NCBI RefSeq assembly: GCF_021391535.1
Contig: NZ_CP090066.1
Span: forward strand, 4,043,501-4,107,500
DNA length: 64,000 bases
Source: Aurantimonas sp. HBX-1
Lineage (GTDB): Bacteria; Pseudomonadota; Alphaproteobacteria; Rhizobiales; Rhizobiaceae
Direction: 5' to 3'
Part shown: positions 25,948-34,925 of the stretch, one piece after another
Layout of the letters: every line of letters starts with the position of its first letter
Position numbering within the stretch: position 1 is the first letter of the stretch
The notes under the pieces: model-generated
The model's database searches: none
What the model was told of the DNA's origin: nothing
What the model saw: the letters and a program-made list of their open reading frames with translations, nothing else
Program-made: the position numbers and the translations under genes

Positions 25948-26565
25948 ATGACCATCCGCGTCCACAAAGGCGATCTTCCCGACATCTCCCGCTATAGCGG
26001 GCCCGTCGCCATCGACACCGAGACGCTCGGCCTCGACACGCGGCGCGACCGGCTCTGCGTGGTGCAGCTGTCGCCTGGCGACGGCACGGCGGACGTGGTG
26101 CAGATCGCCAAGGGCCAGCGCGAGGCGCCGAACATCGCGGCGCTGCTGCGCGACGCGTCGAAGACCAAGATCTTCCACTATGCCCGCTTCGACGTGGCGG
26201 CGCTCTACCACGCCTTCGGGGTGATGACCGACGGGATCTTCTGCACCAAGATCGCCTCGCGCCTCACCCGCACCTATACCGACCGGCACGGGCTGAAGGA
26301 CCTGGCGCGCGAGCTGATCGGCGTCGACCTCTCCAAGCAGCAGCAGTCCTCCGACTGGGCCGCCGAGACGCTGACCCCGGCGCAGGTCGAATACGCCGCG
26401 TCGGACGTGCTCTATCTGCACGACATCATGGGCGGGCTTTACAAGCGGCTGGAGCGCGAGGACCGCATGGACCTCGCCAAGGCCTGCTTCGCCTTCCTGC
26501 CGACGCGGGCCCGCCTCGACCTCGCCGGCTGGGACGCGGAAGACATCTTCTCGCACTCGGCCTGA
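25948..26565 (+). CDS. rnd: Ribonuclease D, short form
   Basis: A 205-residue 3'-5' exoribonuclease of the DEDD superfamily. Exo I is AIDTETLGLD (Asp and Glu metal ligands), Exo II is HYARFDVAAL, and Exo III is the YAASDVLYL segment with the catalytic Tyr and Asp. It lacks the C-terminal HRDC domain of full-length RNase D, as is usual for the short alphaproteobacterial form. It is divergent from ytfQ. The expected role is 3' trimming of stable RNAs. Confidence 0.93.
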   Translation: MTIRVHKGDLPDISRYSGPVAIDTETLGLDTRRDRLCVVQLSPGDGTADVVQIAKGQREAPNIAALLRDASKTKIFHYARFDVAALYHAFGVMTDGIFCTKIASRLTRTYTDRHGLKDLARELIGVDLSKQQQSSDWAAETLTPAQVEYAASDVLYLHDIMGGLYKRLEREDRMDLAKACFAFLPTRARLDLAGWDAEDIFSHSA

Positions 26566-26626
26566 CCGCCGCGGCGGCCCCGCCGCCCCGGCCGGACCGT
26601 TACCTGCTGCCATCAAAGGAAGCCGC

Positions 26627-27988
26627 ATGGCCACGCTCTCTCGCCGCGCCCTGGCGGCGTTCGCCCTCGTGCTCGCCGTGACGCCGGCCGCGGGCCAGGA
26701 CGTCGCCCGCGGCGATTCCGCCCCGCCGATCGTCTTCGTCCACGGCGACCGCGAGGGTGCCGGCTTCTGGACCACGACGCTCTGGCGCTTCGAGTCCAAC
26801 GGCTATCCGGCCGACTTCCTGTTCGCGGCCGACATCGACAACCCGGCCGCGCCGACGCTCGACACGACGCCCGAGCCGAACCGCTCGACCACCGAACAGG
26901 CGGCGGAGGCCGTCGCCGCGACGGTCGAACGGGCGCTCGGAGCGACCGGTGCGGCGCGGGTCGCCATCGTCGCGCATGGCCGCGGCTGCCAGACGGCGCG
27001 CAACTACGTGAAGAATTTCGGCGGCGCCGAGAAGGTCGCCCGGCTGGTGCTCGCCGGCTGCCTCAGCCATGGCGCCTACCGCAACGCGCAGGACCAGCGC
27101 GACGCCGAGTTCAACGGCGCCGGGCATTTCCTGACCGGACTCAACGCCGGCAGCGAGGTGCCGGAGGGCATCCCCACGACGGTGCTGCGCTCCGACCGCT
27201 TCGACCTCTACGCCCAGCCGGACGGCCGCTTCATCGGCCTGCCGGGAAAGCCGACCGGCGTCTCCTACGATGCCCCGGCGTTGGCGGGCGCCGAGAACAT
27301 CGTCCTCGAGGGCGTCGACCATCGCGAGACGGCGACCGCGCCGGAGGCCTTCATCGCCATCTACAAGGCGGTGACCGGCCAGCCGCCGGCGCGGCTGGAG
27401 ATCGAGCCCGAGGCGGAGCCGCAGGTCTCCGGCGAGATCTCCGGCTGGGCCAATGGCGCGCCGACCAACATGCCGCTCGAAGGCGCGACGCTCAGCGTCT
27501 ACGCCGTCGACCCGGCGACCGGCGAACGCCGGGGCGAGGCGGTGCTGCGCCAGACCGTCGGTCCGGACGGGCGCTACGGTCCGCTGGCGGCCGATCCCGG
27601 CCAGCCCTACGAGTTCGTGGTCGAGGCGGCGGGCTATCCGACGACGCGGATCTATCGCGGCGCCTTCCCGCGATCCACGGCGATCGCCGACCTCCGGCTG
27701 TACCCGGCGGAGGCGGCGCCGGTCGCCGGCCGGCTGCTGTCCGGCGAAGTGGTCAACATGATGCGCCCGCGCGGCGATTTCGGCATCGACGACAACGCCA
27801 CGCTCGACGCATTGCCGGTGGCGAGCCGGCCGGAAGCCGAGCCGGTGCCGGCGGTCTGGATCTCGGCGGTCGCGGTGACGGAGCCGCAGCCACGGACCGT
27901 GCTCGGCGGCTTCGACGGCGAGGTCGTCGCGGCGCGCACAACGCCGGACGATTCCGCCGACGTCGCCTGGATCGAATTGCGCTACTGA
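26627..27988 (+). CDS. Secreted alpha/beta-hydrolase-fold protein lacking the nucleophile serine
   Basis: A 453-residue exported protein with a signal peptide (cleavage near AAGQ, residue 24). IVFVHGDREGAGFW is the oxyanion-loop region. At the nucleophile elbow, where relatives carry G-H-S-R-G-G, the sequence reads A116-H117-G118-R119-G120-C121, so the catalytic Ser is Gly. The downstream GVDHRETA retains a His. Residues about 260-350 form a beta-sandwich of carboxypeptidase-regulatory type. It therefore looks like a hydrolase-derived binding protein or inactive enzyme; use of Cys121 as nucleophile seems less likely because of its position. Monocistronic, downstream of rnd. Confidence 0.75.
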   Translation: MATLSRRALAAFALVLAVTPAAGQDVARGDSAPPIVFVHGDREGAGFWTTTLWRFESNGYPADFLFAADIDNPAAPTLDTTPEPNRSTTEQAAEAVAATVERALGATGAARVAIVAHGRGCQTARNYVKNFGGAEKVARLVLAGCLSHGAYRNAQDQRDAEFNGAGHFLTGLNAGSEVPEGIPTTVLRSDRFDLYAQPDGRFIGLPGKPTGVSYDAPALAGAENIVLEGVDHRETATAPEAFIAIYKAVTGQPPARLEIEPEAEPQVSGEISGWANGAPTNMPLEGATLSVYAVDPATGERRGEAVLRQTVGPDGRYGPLAADPGQPYEFVVEAAGYPTTRIYRGAFPRSTAIADLRLYPAEAAPVAGRLLSGEVVNMMRPRGDFGIDDNATLDALPVASRPEAEPVPAVWISAVAVTEPQPRTVLGGFDGEVVAARTTPDDSADVAWIELRY

Positions 27989-28118
27989 TGCGGCGCCAGG
28001 CAGCCGCGAGGGCGCTGCTTTGTATCCCGAAGCAGCGCCACGGCGGTTGCCAGCATGGCCCCTTCGCCTCTAAGCCGGTATCGCCGGGCTGACGGCACGG
28101 TACCAACGGGAATTCCGC

Positions 28119-29627
28119 GTGACGCAACCAAAGCCAAGCTTCACCGAGAGCGAGCGCGACGAAGCGCTGCAGCGCTACGACATCCTAGATACCCCGCCCG
28201 AGGAGGAGTTCGACGATCTGGCACGGATCGCGGCGGAAGTCTGCGGCACCCCGATCGCGGTGGTGAACCTGCTCGACAGCAGGCGACAGTTCTTCAAGGC
28301 GGAGGTCGGGCTCGGCATCCGCGGCACGCCCCTCGAGACGTCGTTCTGTGTCCACGCCCTGCTGGTGGAGGACTTTCTCGTCGTTCCGGACGCCACGAAG
28401 GATGCCCGCTTCGACGGCAACCCGCTGGTGCACGAGGACCCGAAGCTGCGCTTCTATGCCGGCGCGCTGCTGAAGACCCGCGACGGCGTGCCGATCGGAA
28501 CGATGTGCGTCCTCGATCACAAGCCGCGCGAGCTCGACGAGAACCAGATCCGCACGCTGCGGCTGCTGGCGCGCCAGGCGATGACCCAGCTGGAGCTGCG
28601 CCGCTCGCTGGCGGCGACGCGCCAGGCGCTGCGCGAGGCGAAGGAGATGGAGACCCGGCACCGCCAGATCGTCGACAGCGCCGTCGATTTCGGCATCATC
28701 ACGCTGGATCTCGAGGGCCGCGTCACCTCCTGGAGCGTCGGCGCCGAGGCGATCCTCGGCTGGACCGAGGCCGAGATGATCGGCCGGCTCGCCGATGTGT
28801 TCTTCACCGAGGAAGACCAGGCCGCCGATGTCCCGGACAAGGAGATGCGGGCGGCGCGCGAGCGCGGCCGCGGCTCGGACGAGCGCTGGCACAGGCGCCG
28901 CGATGGCAGCCAGTTCTGGGCCTCGGGCGAGATGATGCCGCTGCGCGACGACGACGACCGGCACCTCGGCTACGTCAAGATCCTGCGCGACCGCACGTTG
29001 CAGCACCAGGCCGAGGCGCAGCGCCAGGAACTGACCCGCGAGATGTCGCACCGGATGAAGAACAGCTTCGCCATGGTGCAGTCGATCGTCGCCCAGAGCC
29101 TGCGCACCGCGCCGTCGGTCGCCGCCGCGCGCGACGCCATCGGCACGCGCATCGAGGCGCTGGCGCGGGCCCAGGACATCCTCACCCAGACCAGCGGCAC
29201 TCATGCCGCGATCGGCGACGTGGTGCGCGACGCGCTGGCGCCGCACCGCACCGGCGAGGGGCGCTTCGACATCGTCGGCCCGGCGCTCGAGCTCACCGCC
29301 CAGCAGGTGGTCGGGCTGTCGCTGGCGCTGCACGAGCTCGCCACCAACGCGGTCAAGCACGGCGCGCTGTCGCAGCCGGGCGGCGGCGTCGCCATCGCCT
29401 GGGAACACGCCGCCGACGACGGCTTCACCTTCGACTGGCGCGAGCACGGCGGCCCCGCCGTCACGGCGCCGACGCGCACCGGTTTCGGCACGCGGCTGAT
29501 CGAGCGAATCGTCGGCCCGTATTTCGACGGCACGGCGACGCTCGGATTCGAGCCGGACGGCGTCAGGTTCCGCCTCGTCGGGCAGGTCGGGCAGGCGGTC
29601 AACTTGCCGGACGAGGCAGCGGGATAG
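28119..29627 (+). CDS. GAF-PAS sensor histidine kinase, HWE family
   Basis: A 502-residue soluble sensor kinase starting at GTG. Residues about 20-160 are a GAF domain (YDILDTPPEEEFDDLARIA is the usual lead-in). Residues about 185-300 are a PAS/PAC domain with no LOV cysteine motif. The HWE kinase core has phospho-acceptor His311 in MSHRMKN, the N-box HELATNAVKHGALS, and the W-x-E feature in DWREHGGP. HWE kinases are common in Rhizobiales and often feed the general stress response. No partner response regulator is adjacent, so it is an orphan kinase. Confidence 0.93.
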   Translation: MTQPKPSFTESERDEALQRYDILDTPPEEEFDDLARIAAEVCGTPIAVVNLLDSRRQFFKAEVGLGIRGTPLETSFCVHALLVEDFLVVPDATKDARFDGNPLVHEDPKLRFYAGALLKTRDGVPIGTMCVLDHKPRELDENQIRTLRLLARQAMTQLELRRSLAATRQALREAKEMETRHRQIVDSAVDFGIITLDLEGRVTSWSVGAEAILGWTEAEMIGRLADVFFTEEDQAADVPDKEMRAARERGRGSDERWHRRRDGSQFWASGEMMPLRDDDDRHLGYVKILRDRTLQHQAEAQRQELTREMSHRMKNSFAMVQSIVAQSLRTAPSVAAARDAIGTRIEALARAQDILTQTSGTHAAIGDVVRDALAPHRTGEGRFDIVGPALELTAQQVVGLSLALHELATNAVKHGALSQPGGGVAIAWEHAADDGFTFDWREHGGPAVTAPTRTGFGTRLIERIVGPYFDGTATLGFEPDGVRFRLVGQVGQAVNLPDEAAG

Positions 29628-30013
29628 GCTGGCCCCGGGCGTTCGACTGGGACTGCCGCCCTGCGCAACTTCCGGCGACGGGTAACGACACGGCAGTGCG
29701 GATGACGGCCTAGAGAACGCTGTTCTGCTTGTTGCTGCAGCGTCGGGTCCGACGGAAGCCCATCACCCATCGGCGGTCCTACAGGTGCAGCACGCTGCCG
29801 TGTGGACGCGCGTCTGGCCTTAAGCCGATCACCGGTCGACAAGACCATGCGTCATCGATCGAAGTAATATTCGTGTCTGGTTTAACCTTTTCCTAGCGAT
29901 GTTAAATGGCAGCCAGTCTCAAACGTCATCTTGAGGTCGATCATTAACCACCCGTCACTGCGGAGAAGTATAGACTGTTGCCCATACCGTTCGTGTAACC
30001 CCGAAGACCAAAA
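29628..30013. other. Intergenic region, AT-richer than its surroundings
   Basis: No gene, tRNA or known RNA motif was recognised. From about 29860 the DNA becomes clearly AT-richer, with several TTAA tetranucleotides. A TATAGA at 29969-29974 could be a -10 for the PAP2 gene, but no matching -35 was found. Confidence 0.4.
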
Positions 30014-31180
30014 ATGCGGAGCGTCGGATCCCTCATGGCGATCGATATTTCGGGTTACCGAGCGGAGTCCTTCGCGACATCGGGAATTTCCACAGGGCGC
30101 GACCCCGGGTTGGCTCCTGAAAGGATCCTGGCGGTCATCGTTCTTTGCCAGTTGCTCGTCGTGATCGGACTGAGGTTCCTCTATCCCGACACGCACCCGA
30201 TCGATCCCTTGACGACGGGCCTCTCGGCGATCGCATTCCTCGGCGTCGTCGTGCCGATCTGCGTTATTCTGATTTGCTTCTGCCGCGTCGTTCAGGCGCG
30301 ACCCGAGGGTAGCGCGACGGCTGCGCTGATCCGCGAGATCCGGCCCTACGTCTCGGACCGGAGACGGCTTCGCAACGGCCTGCCGGTCCTCGCCATCTTC
30401 ATCCCATTCATGGCCCTGTTCGCCCACTTCAAGGTCAATATCCCCGCGATGCGGCCATTCTCCTGGGACGCGACCTTTACCGCCTGGGACCGGACGATCT
30501 TTCTCGGCGACCTGCCCTATCAGTGGCTGAGCCTGGTCATGAGCCATCCGCTCGCGATTTTCCTGACCAGCGCGGCCTACACTGCATGGTTCTTCATCAT
30601 GTGCAGCAGTTTCCTCGCTTGCGCGTTCATGACCACGAAAACCGAACTGCGGACGCATTATCTGATCGCGTTCTTCCTCGTCTGGCTGGTGGAGGGCAAT
30701 TTCCTGGCTTTGGTCTTCTCTTCGGCCGGGCCCTGCTACTACGCACTGCTGGGACTTGCGCCGGACCCGTACCAGCCGCTGATGGCGGCGCTGCACCATG
30801 CGAGCCTTTCCTACCCGATGGACCTTCTATCGACGCAGCAACGGCTCTGGAGCGGCTACATCGGCGAGGGCATGCCCGTGGGTATTTCCGCCATGCCCAG
30901 TGTCCACAATGGCGTGGCGGTCCTAATGGCACTCGCGGCCTGGCAGGTGAGCCGCTCCCTTGGCATCGTCTTCGCGGTCTACGCCTTCTGGATCTTCGTC
31001 GGGTCCATCAGCCTGGCCTGGCACTACGCCGTCGACGGCCTGGTCGCGCTGCCGGTGACGCTTGCGATTTGGGTCGTATCCGGACTGGTGGCGCGCTGGT
31101 GGCACGGCGCCGACGCCCGGACCTTCACCTGGTTCGCGATTCGCCCTGCCGCCGGTCTTTCAAACGGCAGTCCGAGCTAG
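30014..31180 (+). CDS. PAP2-family membrane phosphatase/phosphotransferase (Aur1/inositol phosphotransferase-like)
   Basis: A 388-residue protein with about six to seven membrane helices. The PAP2 catalytic motifs are AMPSVHNG (His of C2) and SLAWHYAVDG (His and Asp of C3), spaced as in the PAP2_3 subgroup that includes yeast Aur1 and mycobacterial phosphoinositol transferases. A lipid head-group transfer or lipid phosphatase role at the inner membrane is likely. Two close ATGs exist (30014 and 30035). Codon use and GC are noticeably lower than in neighbours, and it sits between a kinase gene and tRNA-Ala, hinting at acquisition. Confidence 0.8.
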   Translation: MRSVGSLMAIDISGYRAESFATSGISTGRDPGLAPERILAVIVLCQLLVVIGLRFLYPDTHPIDPLTTGLSAIAFLGVVVPICVILICFCRVVQARPEGSATAALIREIRPYVSDRRRLRNGLPVLAIFIPFMALFAHFKVNIPAMRPFSWDATFTAWDRTIFLGDLPYQWLSLVMSHPLAIFLTSAAYTAWFFIMCSSFLACAFMTTKTELRTHYLIAFFLVWLVEGNFLALVFSSAGPCYYALLGLAPDPYQPLMAALHHASLSYPMDLLSTQQRLWSGYIGEGMPVGISAMPSVHNGVAVLMALAAWQVSRSLGIVFAVYAFWIFVGSISLAWHYAVDGLVALPVTLAIWVVSGLVARWWHGADARTFTWFAIRPAAGLSNGSPS

Positions 31181-31276
31181 CGCATCGCGTTCTCGGGCCC
31201 GCGGGCGGATATTTGCCACGCAGAACGGCTGCGCACAGCGACGTCTGCAGGGATTTTCGGATCATTTCGGGAAGTT

Positions 31277-31352
<76 letters not shown>

Positions 31353-31511
31353 ACGCCGCCGTCAGGCGGAAGACGCGGCCCCTGGGTGCGGGCCGCGTGG
31401 TGTGGCGGGTTCATATGAAAGTCCGCCACGAAGATCAAGCGATTTCCGACGGCGCCCGACGAAGGGCGCCGGCGAGGCGCGGCGCCGCGAGGGCAGCCGC
31501 GCCGTCAGGCC

Positions 31512-31919
31512 TCAGTCGTCGTCGTCGTCGCGGCCGCCGCCGATGATGTCGGCGACATCGTCGTCGTCCTCGTCTTCCTCGTCCGGCAGGAAGGTGTCGT
31601 CGTCGTCGGCCGTGTCCTCGTCATCGCTGTCGTCGACATCCGGCAGGTCCGGCGCCGCGTCGTCCGATTCCTCTTCCTCGACCTCGCTGAGCGAGACGGT
31701 GTTCGGGGTGGCCTCGACCTCGACGGTCTCGACCTCCTCCTCTTCCTCTTCCGCTTCCTTCACCACCTTCTTCTTGGAGGCGACGGCTTCGACCTCGAAA
31801 TAGGAGCGCGGATAGGTCTTGCCGGTATAGGGCGAGACGATCGGATCCTTGTTCAGGTCGTAGAATTTGCGGCCCGTTTCCGGATCGATCCGCTTGGTGC
31901 CGAGTTCGGGTTTGGCCAT
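31512..31919 (-). CDS. TIGR02300 family protein (FYDLN acid domain)
   Basis: A 135-residue very acidic protein. Residues 1-45 carry the family core: GTKRIDPETGRKFYDLNKDP followed by a YTGKTYPRS segment that resembles a zinc-ribbon remnant. The rest is Glu/Asp repeats (EEEEEEV, DDSDDED, ending DDDDD) predicted to be disordered. The family is restricted to alphaproteobacteria and has no known function. It is divergent from aroA, which is its usual neighbour as I recall. Confidence 0.93.
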   Translation of the reverse strand: MAKPELGTKRIDPETGRKFYDLNKDPIVSPYTGKTYPRSYFEVEAVASKKKVVKEAEEEEEEVETVEVEATPNTVSLSEVEEEESDDAAPDLPDVDDSDDEDTADDDDTFLPDEEDEDDDDVADIIGGGRDDDDD

Positions 31920-32241
31920 GCTTGCCTCGTGGTCGTTCTGCCGCCCGACCCCCCGTCCGCCGGCGGCGGCGGACGGTCGGCAGGCTGGCGGGGGACCGGC
32001 TGCCGCGCCGCGGTGTCATCCGCTGCGAATGCGCCGCCGGCACGATGATTGCCGCGTTCCCGGTCCGTTGAAAATCGGTTGGTCCCTTACGGCGTCCCCC
32101 AGCCCTTGTCAAAGCCGGATCGCGGGGACAGAAAGGGCCGGGTCGCACCGGGGCTTCCGGGGCGGCGCGACAGCGGTGCCACCGGCGTTGAAAACGCCGC
32201 GGAATCAAGGCGCGGGCGCCAGCCAGGAACAGGGACGCATC
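31920..32241. other. Divergent promoter region between TIGR02300 and aroA
   Basis: No gene. A TTGTCA at 32106-32111 resembles an alphaproteobacterial -35 for aroA, but the hexamer 17 bp later (CAGAAA) is a weak -10. The GC-rich stretch with CCGCCGGCGGCGG near 31960 could form a hairpin in the TIGR02300 leader. Confidence 0.35.
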
Positions 32242-33594
32242 ATGCACGGAACCACGGGCCCACGGCCGGTCGCCACGCGAGACGCCGGGAAGCTGAGCGG
32301 CCGGGTCAAGGTGCCGGGCGACAAGTCGATCTCGCACCGCGCCCTGCTGTTCGGGGGCCTCGCCAGCGGTACCACCCGCGTGCGCGGCCTGCTCGAGGGC
32401 GAGGACGTGATCGCCACCGGCGACGCCATGCGCGCCATGGGCGCCCGCATCCGCAAGGAGGGCGACACGTGGATCGTCGACGGCGTCGGCAATGGCTGCC
32501 TGCTGGAGCCCGAGGGGGTGCTCGACTTCGGCAATGCCGGTACCGGGGCGCGGCTGACCATGGGCCTCGTCGGCGCCTATGATTTCGGCGCCACCTTCGT
32601 CGGCGACGCGTCGCTGTCGAAGCGGCCGATGGGCCGGGTGCTCGATCCGCTGCGGCTGATCGGCACGCAGATCGTCGCGCGCTCCGGCGACCGGCTGCCG
32701 CTGTCGCTGCACGGGCCGCGGGTCGCCGCCCCGATCGAGTACCGCGTGCCGATGGCCTCGGCGCAGGTGAAGTCGGCGGTGCTGCTTGCCGGGCTCAACG
32801 CGCCGGGCACCACAACGGTGATCGAGCCGGTGATGACGCGCGACCACACCGAAAAGATGCTGGCCGGCTTCGGCGCGACGATCGCCGTGGAGACCGACCG
32901 AGACGGCGTCCGCCACATCCGCCTCGAGGGCCAGGGCAACCTCGTCGGCGTCGCCGATTTCGAGGTGCCGGGCGACCCTTCCTCGGCCGCCTTCCCGATC
33001 GTCGCGGCGCTGATCGTGCCGGGCTCGGACGTCACCATCGAGAACGTCCTGATGAACCCGACTCGCACCGGCCTGATCGAGACGCTGATCGAGATGGGCG
33101 GGTCCATTGAGATCCTCAACCGGCGGGTCGCCGGCGGCGAGGACGTCGCCGACCTCAGGGTCCGCCATTCGGCGCTCGCCGGGGTCACGGTACCGCCGGA
33201 GCGCGCGCCGTCGATGATCGACGAATACCCGGTGCTGGCCGTTGCCAGCGCCTTCGCGTCGGGAACGACGGTGATGCGCGGCCTGGAAGAGCTGCGGGTC
33301 AAGGAGAGCGACCGGCTGGCCGCGGTCGCGGCGGGGCTCGCCGCCAACGGCATCGTCCACGAGGCGGGCGAGGACTGGCTGACCGTCGCCGGCGACCCCG
33401 AGGGGCGCGGCTATGGCGGCGGCACCGTCGCCACGCATCTCGACCACCGCATCGCCATGAGCTTCCTGGTGCTCGGCATGGCCTGCAAGGCGGCGGTCAC
33501 GGTCGACGATGCGCGGATGATCGCCACGAGCTTCCCGGCCTTCGAACCGATGATGGCCGGCCTCGGCGCCGCCTTCGACGACGTCGCGGGCTGA
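32242..33594 (+). CDS. aroA: 3-phosphoshikimate 1-carboxyvinyltransferase (class II EPSP synthase)
   Basis: A 450-residue enzyme of the shikimate pathway that joins shikimate 3-phosphate and phosphoenolpyruvate. VPGDKSISHRALL at residues 24-36, RPMGRVLDPL, and SMIDEYPVLAVA with LEELRVKESDR are standard. Overall sequence and motifs resemble the Agrobacterium CP4 class II enzyme. At residue 100, within LDFGNAGTGARLT, it has Gly where the CP4 enzyme has Ala. It is the first gene of an aroA-(membrane protein)-cmk block. ATG 32242 was chosen because class II similarity begins there. Confidence 0.97.
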   Translation: MHGTTGPRPVATRDAGKLSGRVKVPGDKSISHRALLFGGLASGTTRVRGLLEGEDVIATGDAMRAMGARIRKEGDTWIVDGVGNGCLLEPEGVLDFGNAGTGARLTMGLVGAYDFGATFVGDASLSKRPMGRVLDPLRLIGTQIVARSGDRLPLSLHGPRVAAPIEYRVPMASAQVKSAVLLAGLNAPGTTTVIEPVMTRDHTEKMLAGFGATIAVETDRDGVRHIRLEGQGNLVGVADFEVPGDPSSAAFPIVAALIVPGSDVTIENVLMNPTRTGLIETLIEMGGSIEILNRRVAGGEDVADLRVRHSALAGVTVPPERAPSMIDEYPVLAVASAFASGTTVMRGLEELRVKESDRLAAVAAGLAANGIVHEAGEDWLTVAGDPEGRGYGGGTVATHLDHRIAMSFLVLGMACKAAVTVDDARMIATSFPAFEPMMAGLGAAFDDVAG

Positions 33595-33597
33595 GCC

Positions 33598-34005
33598 TTG
33601 GCGGCGGCCGTCGTTCTCCTGGTGCTGTTCCTGCCGGCGGCCGCCATCTACGGGCGCTACCGGGCACGCCATCTCAGGTACAGCCGCCCGACGCTCGGCG
33701 GCCGGCTGGCGGGGCTGCTGCCGATGCCGGCCTTCCTGGCGGTCTGCGGCGCGGTAGCGATCGCGCACGAAAGCGGGCAGTCGCTCGCCACCGGCAACGG
33801 CGCCCTCGACGCGGTGCTGACGCTGGCGCGCTGGATCGGCGAACTCGAGCTGATCCTGTTCATGATCGCAGGCCCCTATCTCATCGGCGTGCTGATCGCC
33901 GCCGTGCTGCTCGCCCTCGATGCGCGCGGCCTCCTCACGCTCGCCGCACCGGTGCCCGCGGACGGCGCGCCGGGCGCTGCCGCCGCCAAGGATCCCTCGC
34001 CATGA
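33598..34005 (+). CDS. Small hypothetical membrane protein between aroA and cmk
   Basis: A 135-residue protein starting at TTG three bases after the aroA stop and ending in an ATGA overlap with cmk, so it is embedded in the operon. It has three hydrophobic segments (about residues 2-18, 39-57 and 82-110) and an Ala/Pro tail. No family recognised. Tight coupling and consistent codon use support it as a real gene. Confidence 0.68.
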   Translation: MAAAVVLLVLFLPAAAIYGRYRARHLRYSRPTLGGRLAGLLPMPAFLAVCGAVAIAHESGQSLATGNGALDAVLTLARWIGELELILFMIAGPYLIGVLIAAVLLALDARGLLTLAAPVPADGAPGAAAAKDPSP

Positions 34006-34652
34006 CCCGTCCCCTGACCATCGCCATCGACGGGCCCGCCGCCGCCGGCAAGGGCACGCTCGCCAAGCGCGTGGCGCAGCATTACGGCCTGCCCTATCTC
34101 GACACCGGCCTGCTCTACCGGGCGGTCGGCAAGCTGGCGGCCGAGGCCGGCGGCGATCTCGACGATGCCGAGGCGATGGCGGCCATTGCGGCGCGCCTCG
34201 ACACGTCCCATCTCGATGACGGCACGTTGCGCGGCCACGAGGCGGGCGAACTCGCCTCGCGCGTCGCCGTCCACCCAAAGGTGCGGGACGCGCTGACGGC
34301 GTTCCAGCGCGGCTTTGCGACAAGCGAGGCGGGCGCGGTGCTCGACGGCCGCGACATCGGCACGGTGATCTGTCCCGAGGCGCAGGTGAAGATCTTCGTC
34401 ACCGCCAGCGCCGAGGTGCGGGCCCGGCGGCGCACCGACGAACTGCTCGCCAAGGGCCGCGACGTCGACTATGCGCGGATCCTCGCCGAGGTGAAGGAAC
34501 GCGACGCCCGCGACGCCGGCCGCAGCGTCGCGCCGCTCAGGCCCGCCGACGACGCGCACTTGCTGGATACCAGCGAATTGGGTATAGAAGCGGCGTTCCG
34601 GGCGGCCTGCGACGTGATCGACCGATCTCTCGCCAACCCGGACGACGATTAG
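34002..34652 (+). CDS. cmk: (d)CMP kinase (cytidylate kinase)
   Basis: A 216-residue nucleoside monophosphate kinase that phosphorylates CMP and dCMP. The P-loop is AIDGPAAAGKGTLAKR at residues 6-21; YLDTGLLYRAV and LDGRDIGTVICP are substrate-site motifs. Length is normal. Its ATG overlaps the stop of the preceding membrane protein gene. A hairpin follows its stop, ahead of rpsA, an arrangement common to most proteobacteria. Confidence 0.97.
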   Translation: MTRPLTIAIDGPAAAGKGTLAKRVAQHYGLPYLDTGLLYRAVGKLAAEAGGDLDDAEAMAAIAARLDTSHLDDGTLRGHEAGELASRVAVHPKVRDALTAFQRGFATSEAGAVLDGRDIGTVICPEAQVKIFVTASAEVRARRRTDELLAKGRDVDYARILAEVKERDARDAGRSVAPLRPADDAHLLDTSELGIEAAFRAACDVIDRSLANPDDD

Positions 34653-34684
34653 AGGGCGGCCTTCGCAAGACGGTCCGCCCTTTC
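34653..34684 (+). terminator. Terminator-like hairpin between cmk and rpsA
   Basis: AGGGCGG starts at the second base after the cmk stop and pairs with CCGCCCT, followed by a short TT. A second hairpin, CTTTCGGC/GCCGAAAG at 34680-34700, shares its 5' end with the end of the first stem, so the two are mutually exclusive at their border. This could be an attenuator for rpsA or a weak terminator. Confidence 0.5.
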
Positions 34685-34925
34685 GGCTATGCGCCGAAAG
34701 CGGGCCATCCGCCCGTCATGCATGACGAACACTGCCCGGCCGCGGTTCCTCGCGCCGAACGAAATCGCCTCCTGCCCAGAGTGGAGGCCTTTCGGGTCCA
34801 CCCGCACCATCGCGGCACCGGACCGGACCGCGCCACGGGTAAACGCAACACCAGACCGGGGCCTCAGCCCCACGGCGCGGCGCTTTTCGCCCATCTAAGC
34901 GGCGAAGAGTTTCCAAGGAGACAGA

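Noticed and set aside
31512..31690. Dense GTC/TCG repeats looking like a tandem DNA repeat
   Set aside because: They encode the Asp/Glu-rich disordered tail of the TIGR02300 protein and are explained by the protein sequence.
31621..34323. A 900-codon minus-strand open frame across aroA and cmk
   Set aside because: It is antisense to well-supported genes, with Arg/His/Asp-rich translation typical of high-GC shadow frames.
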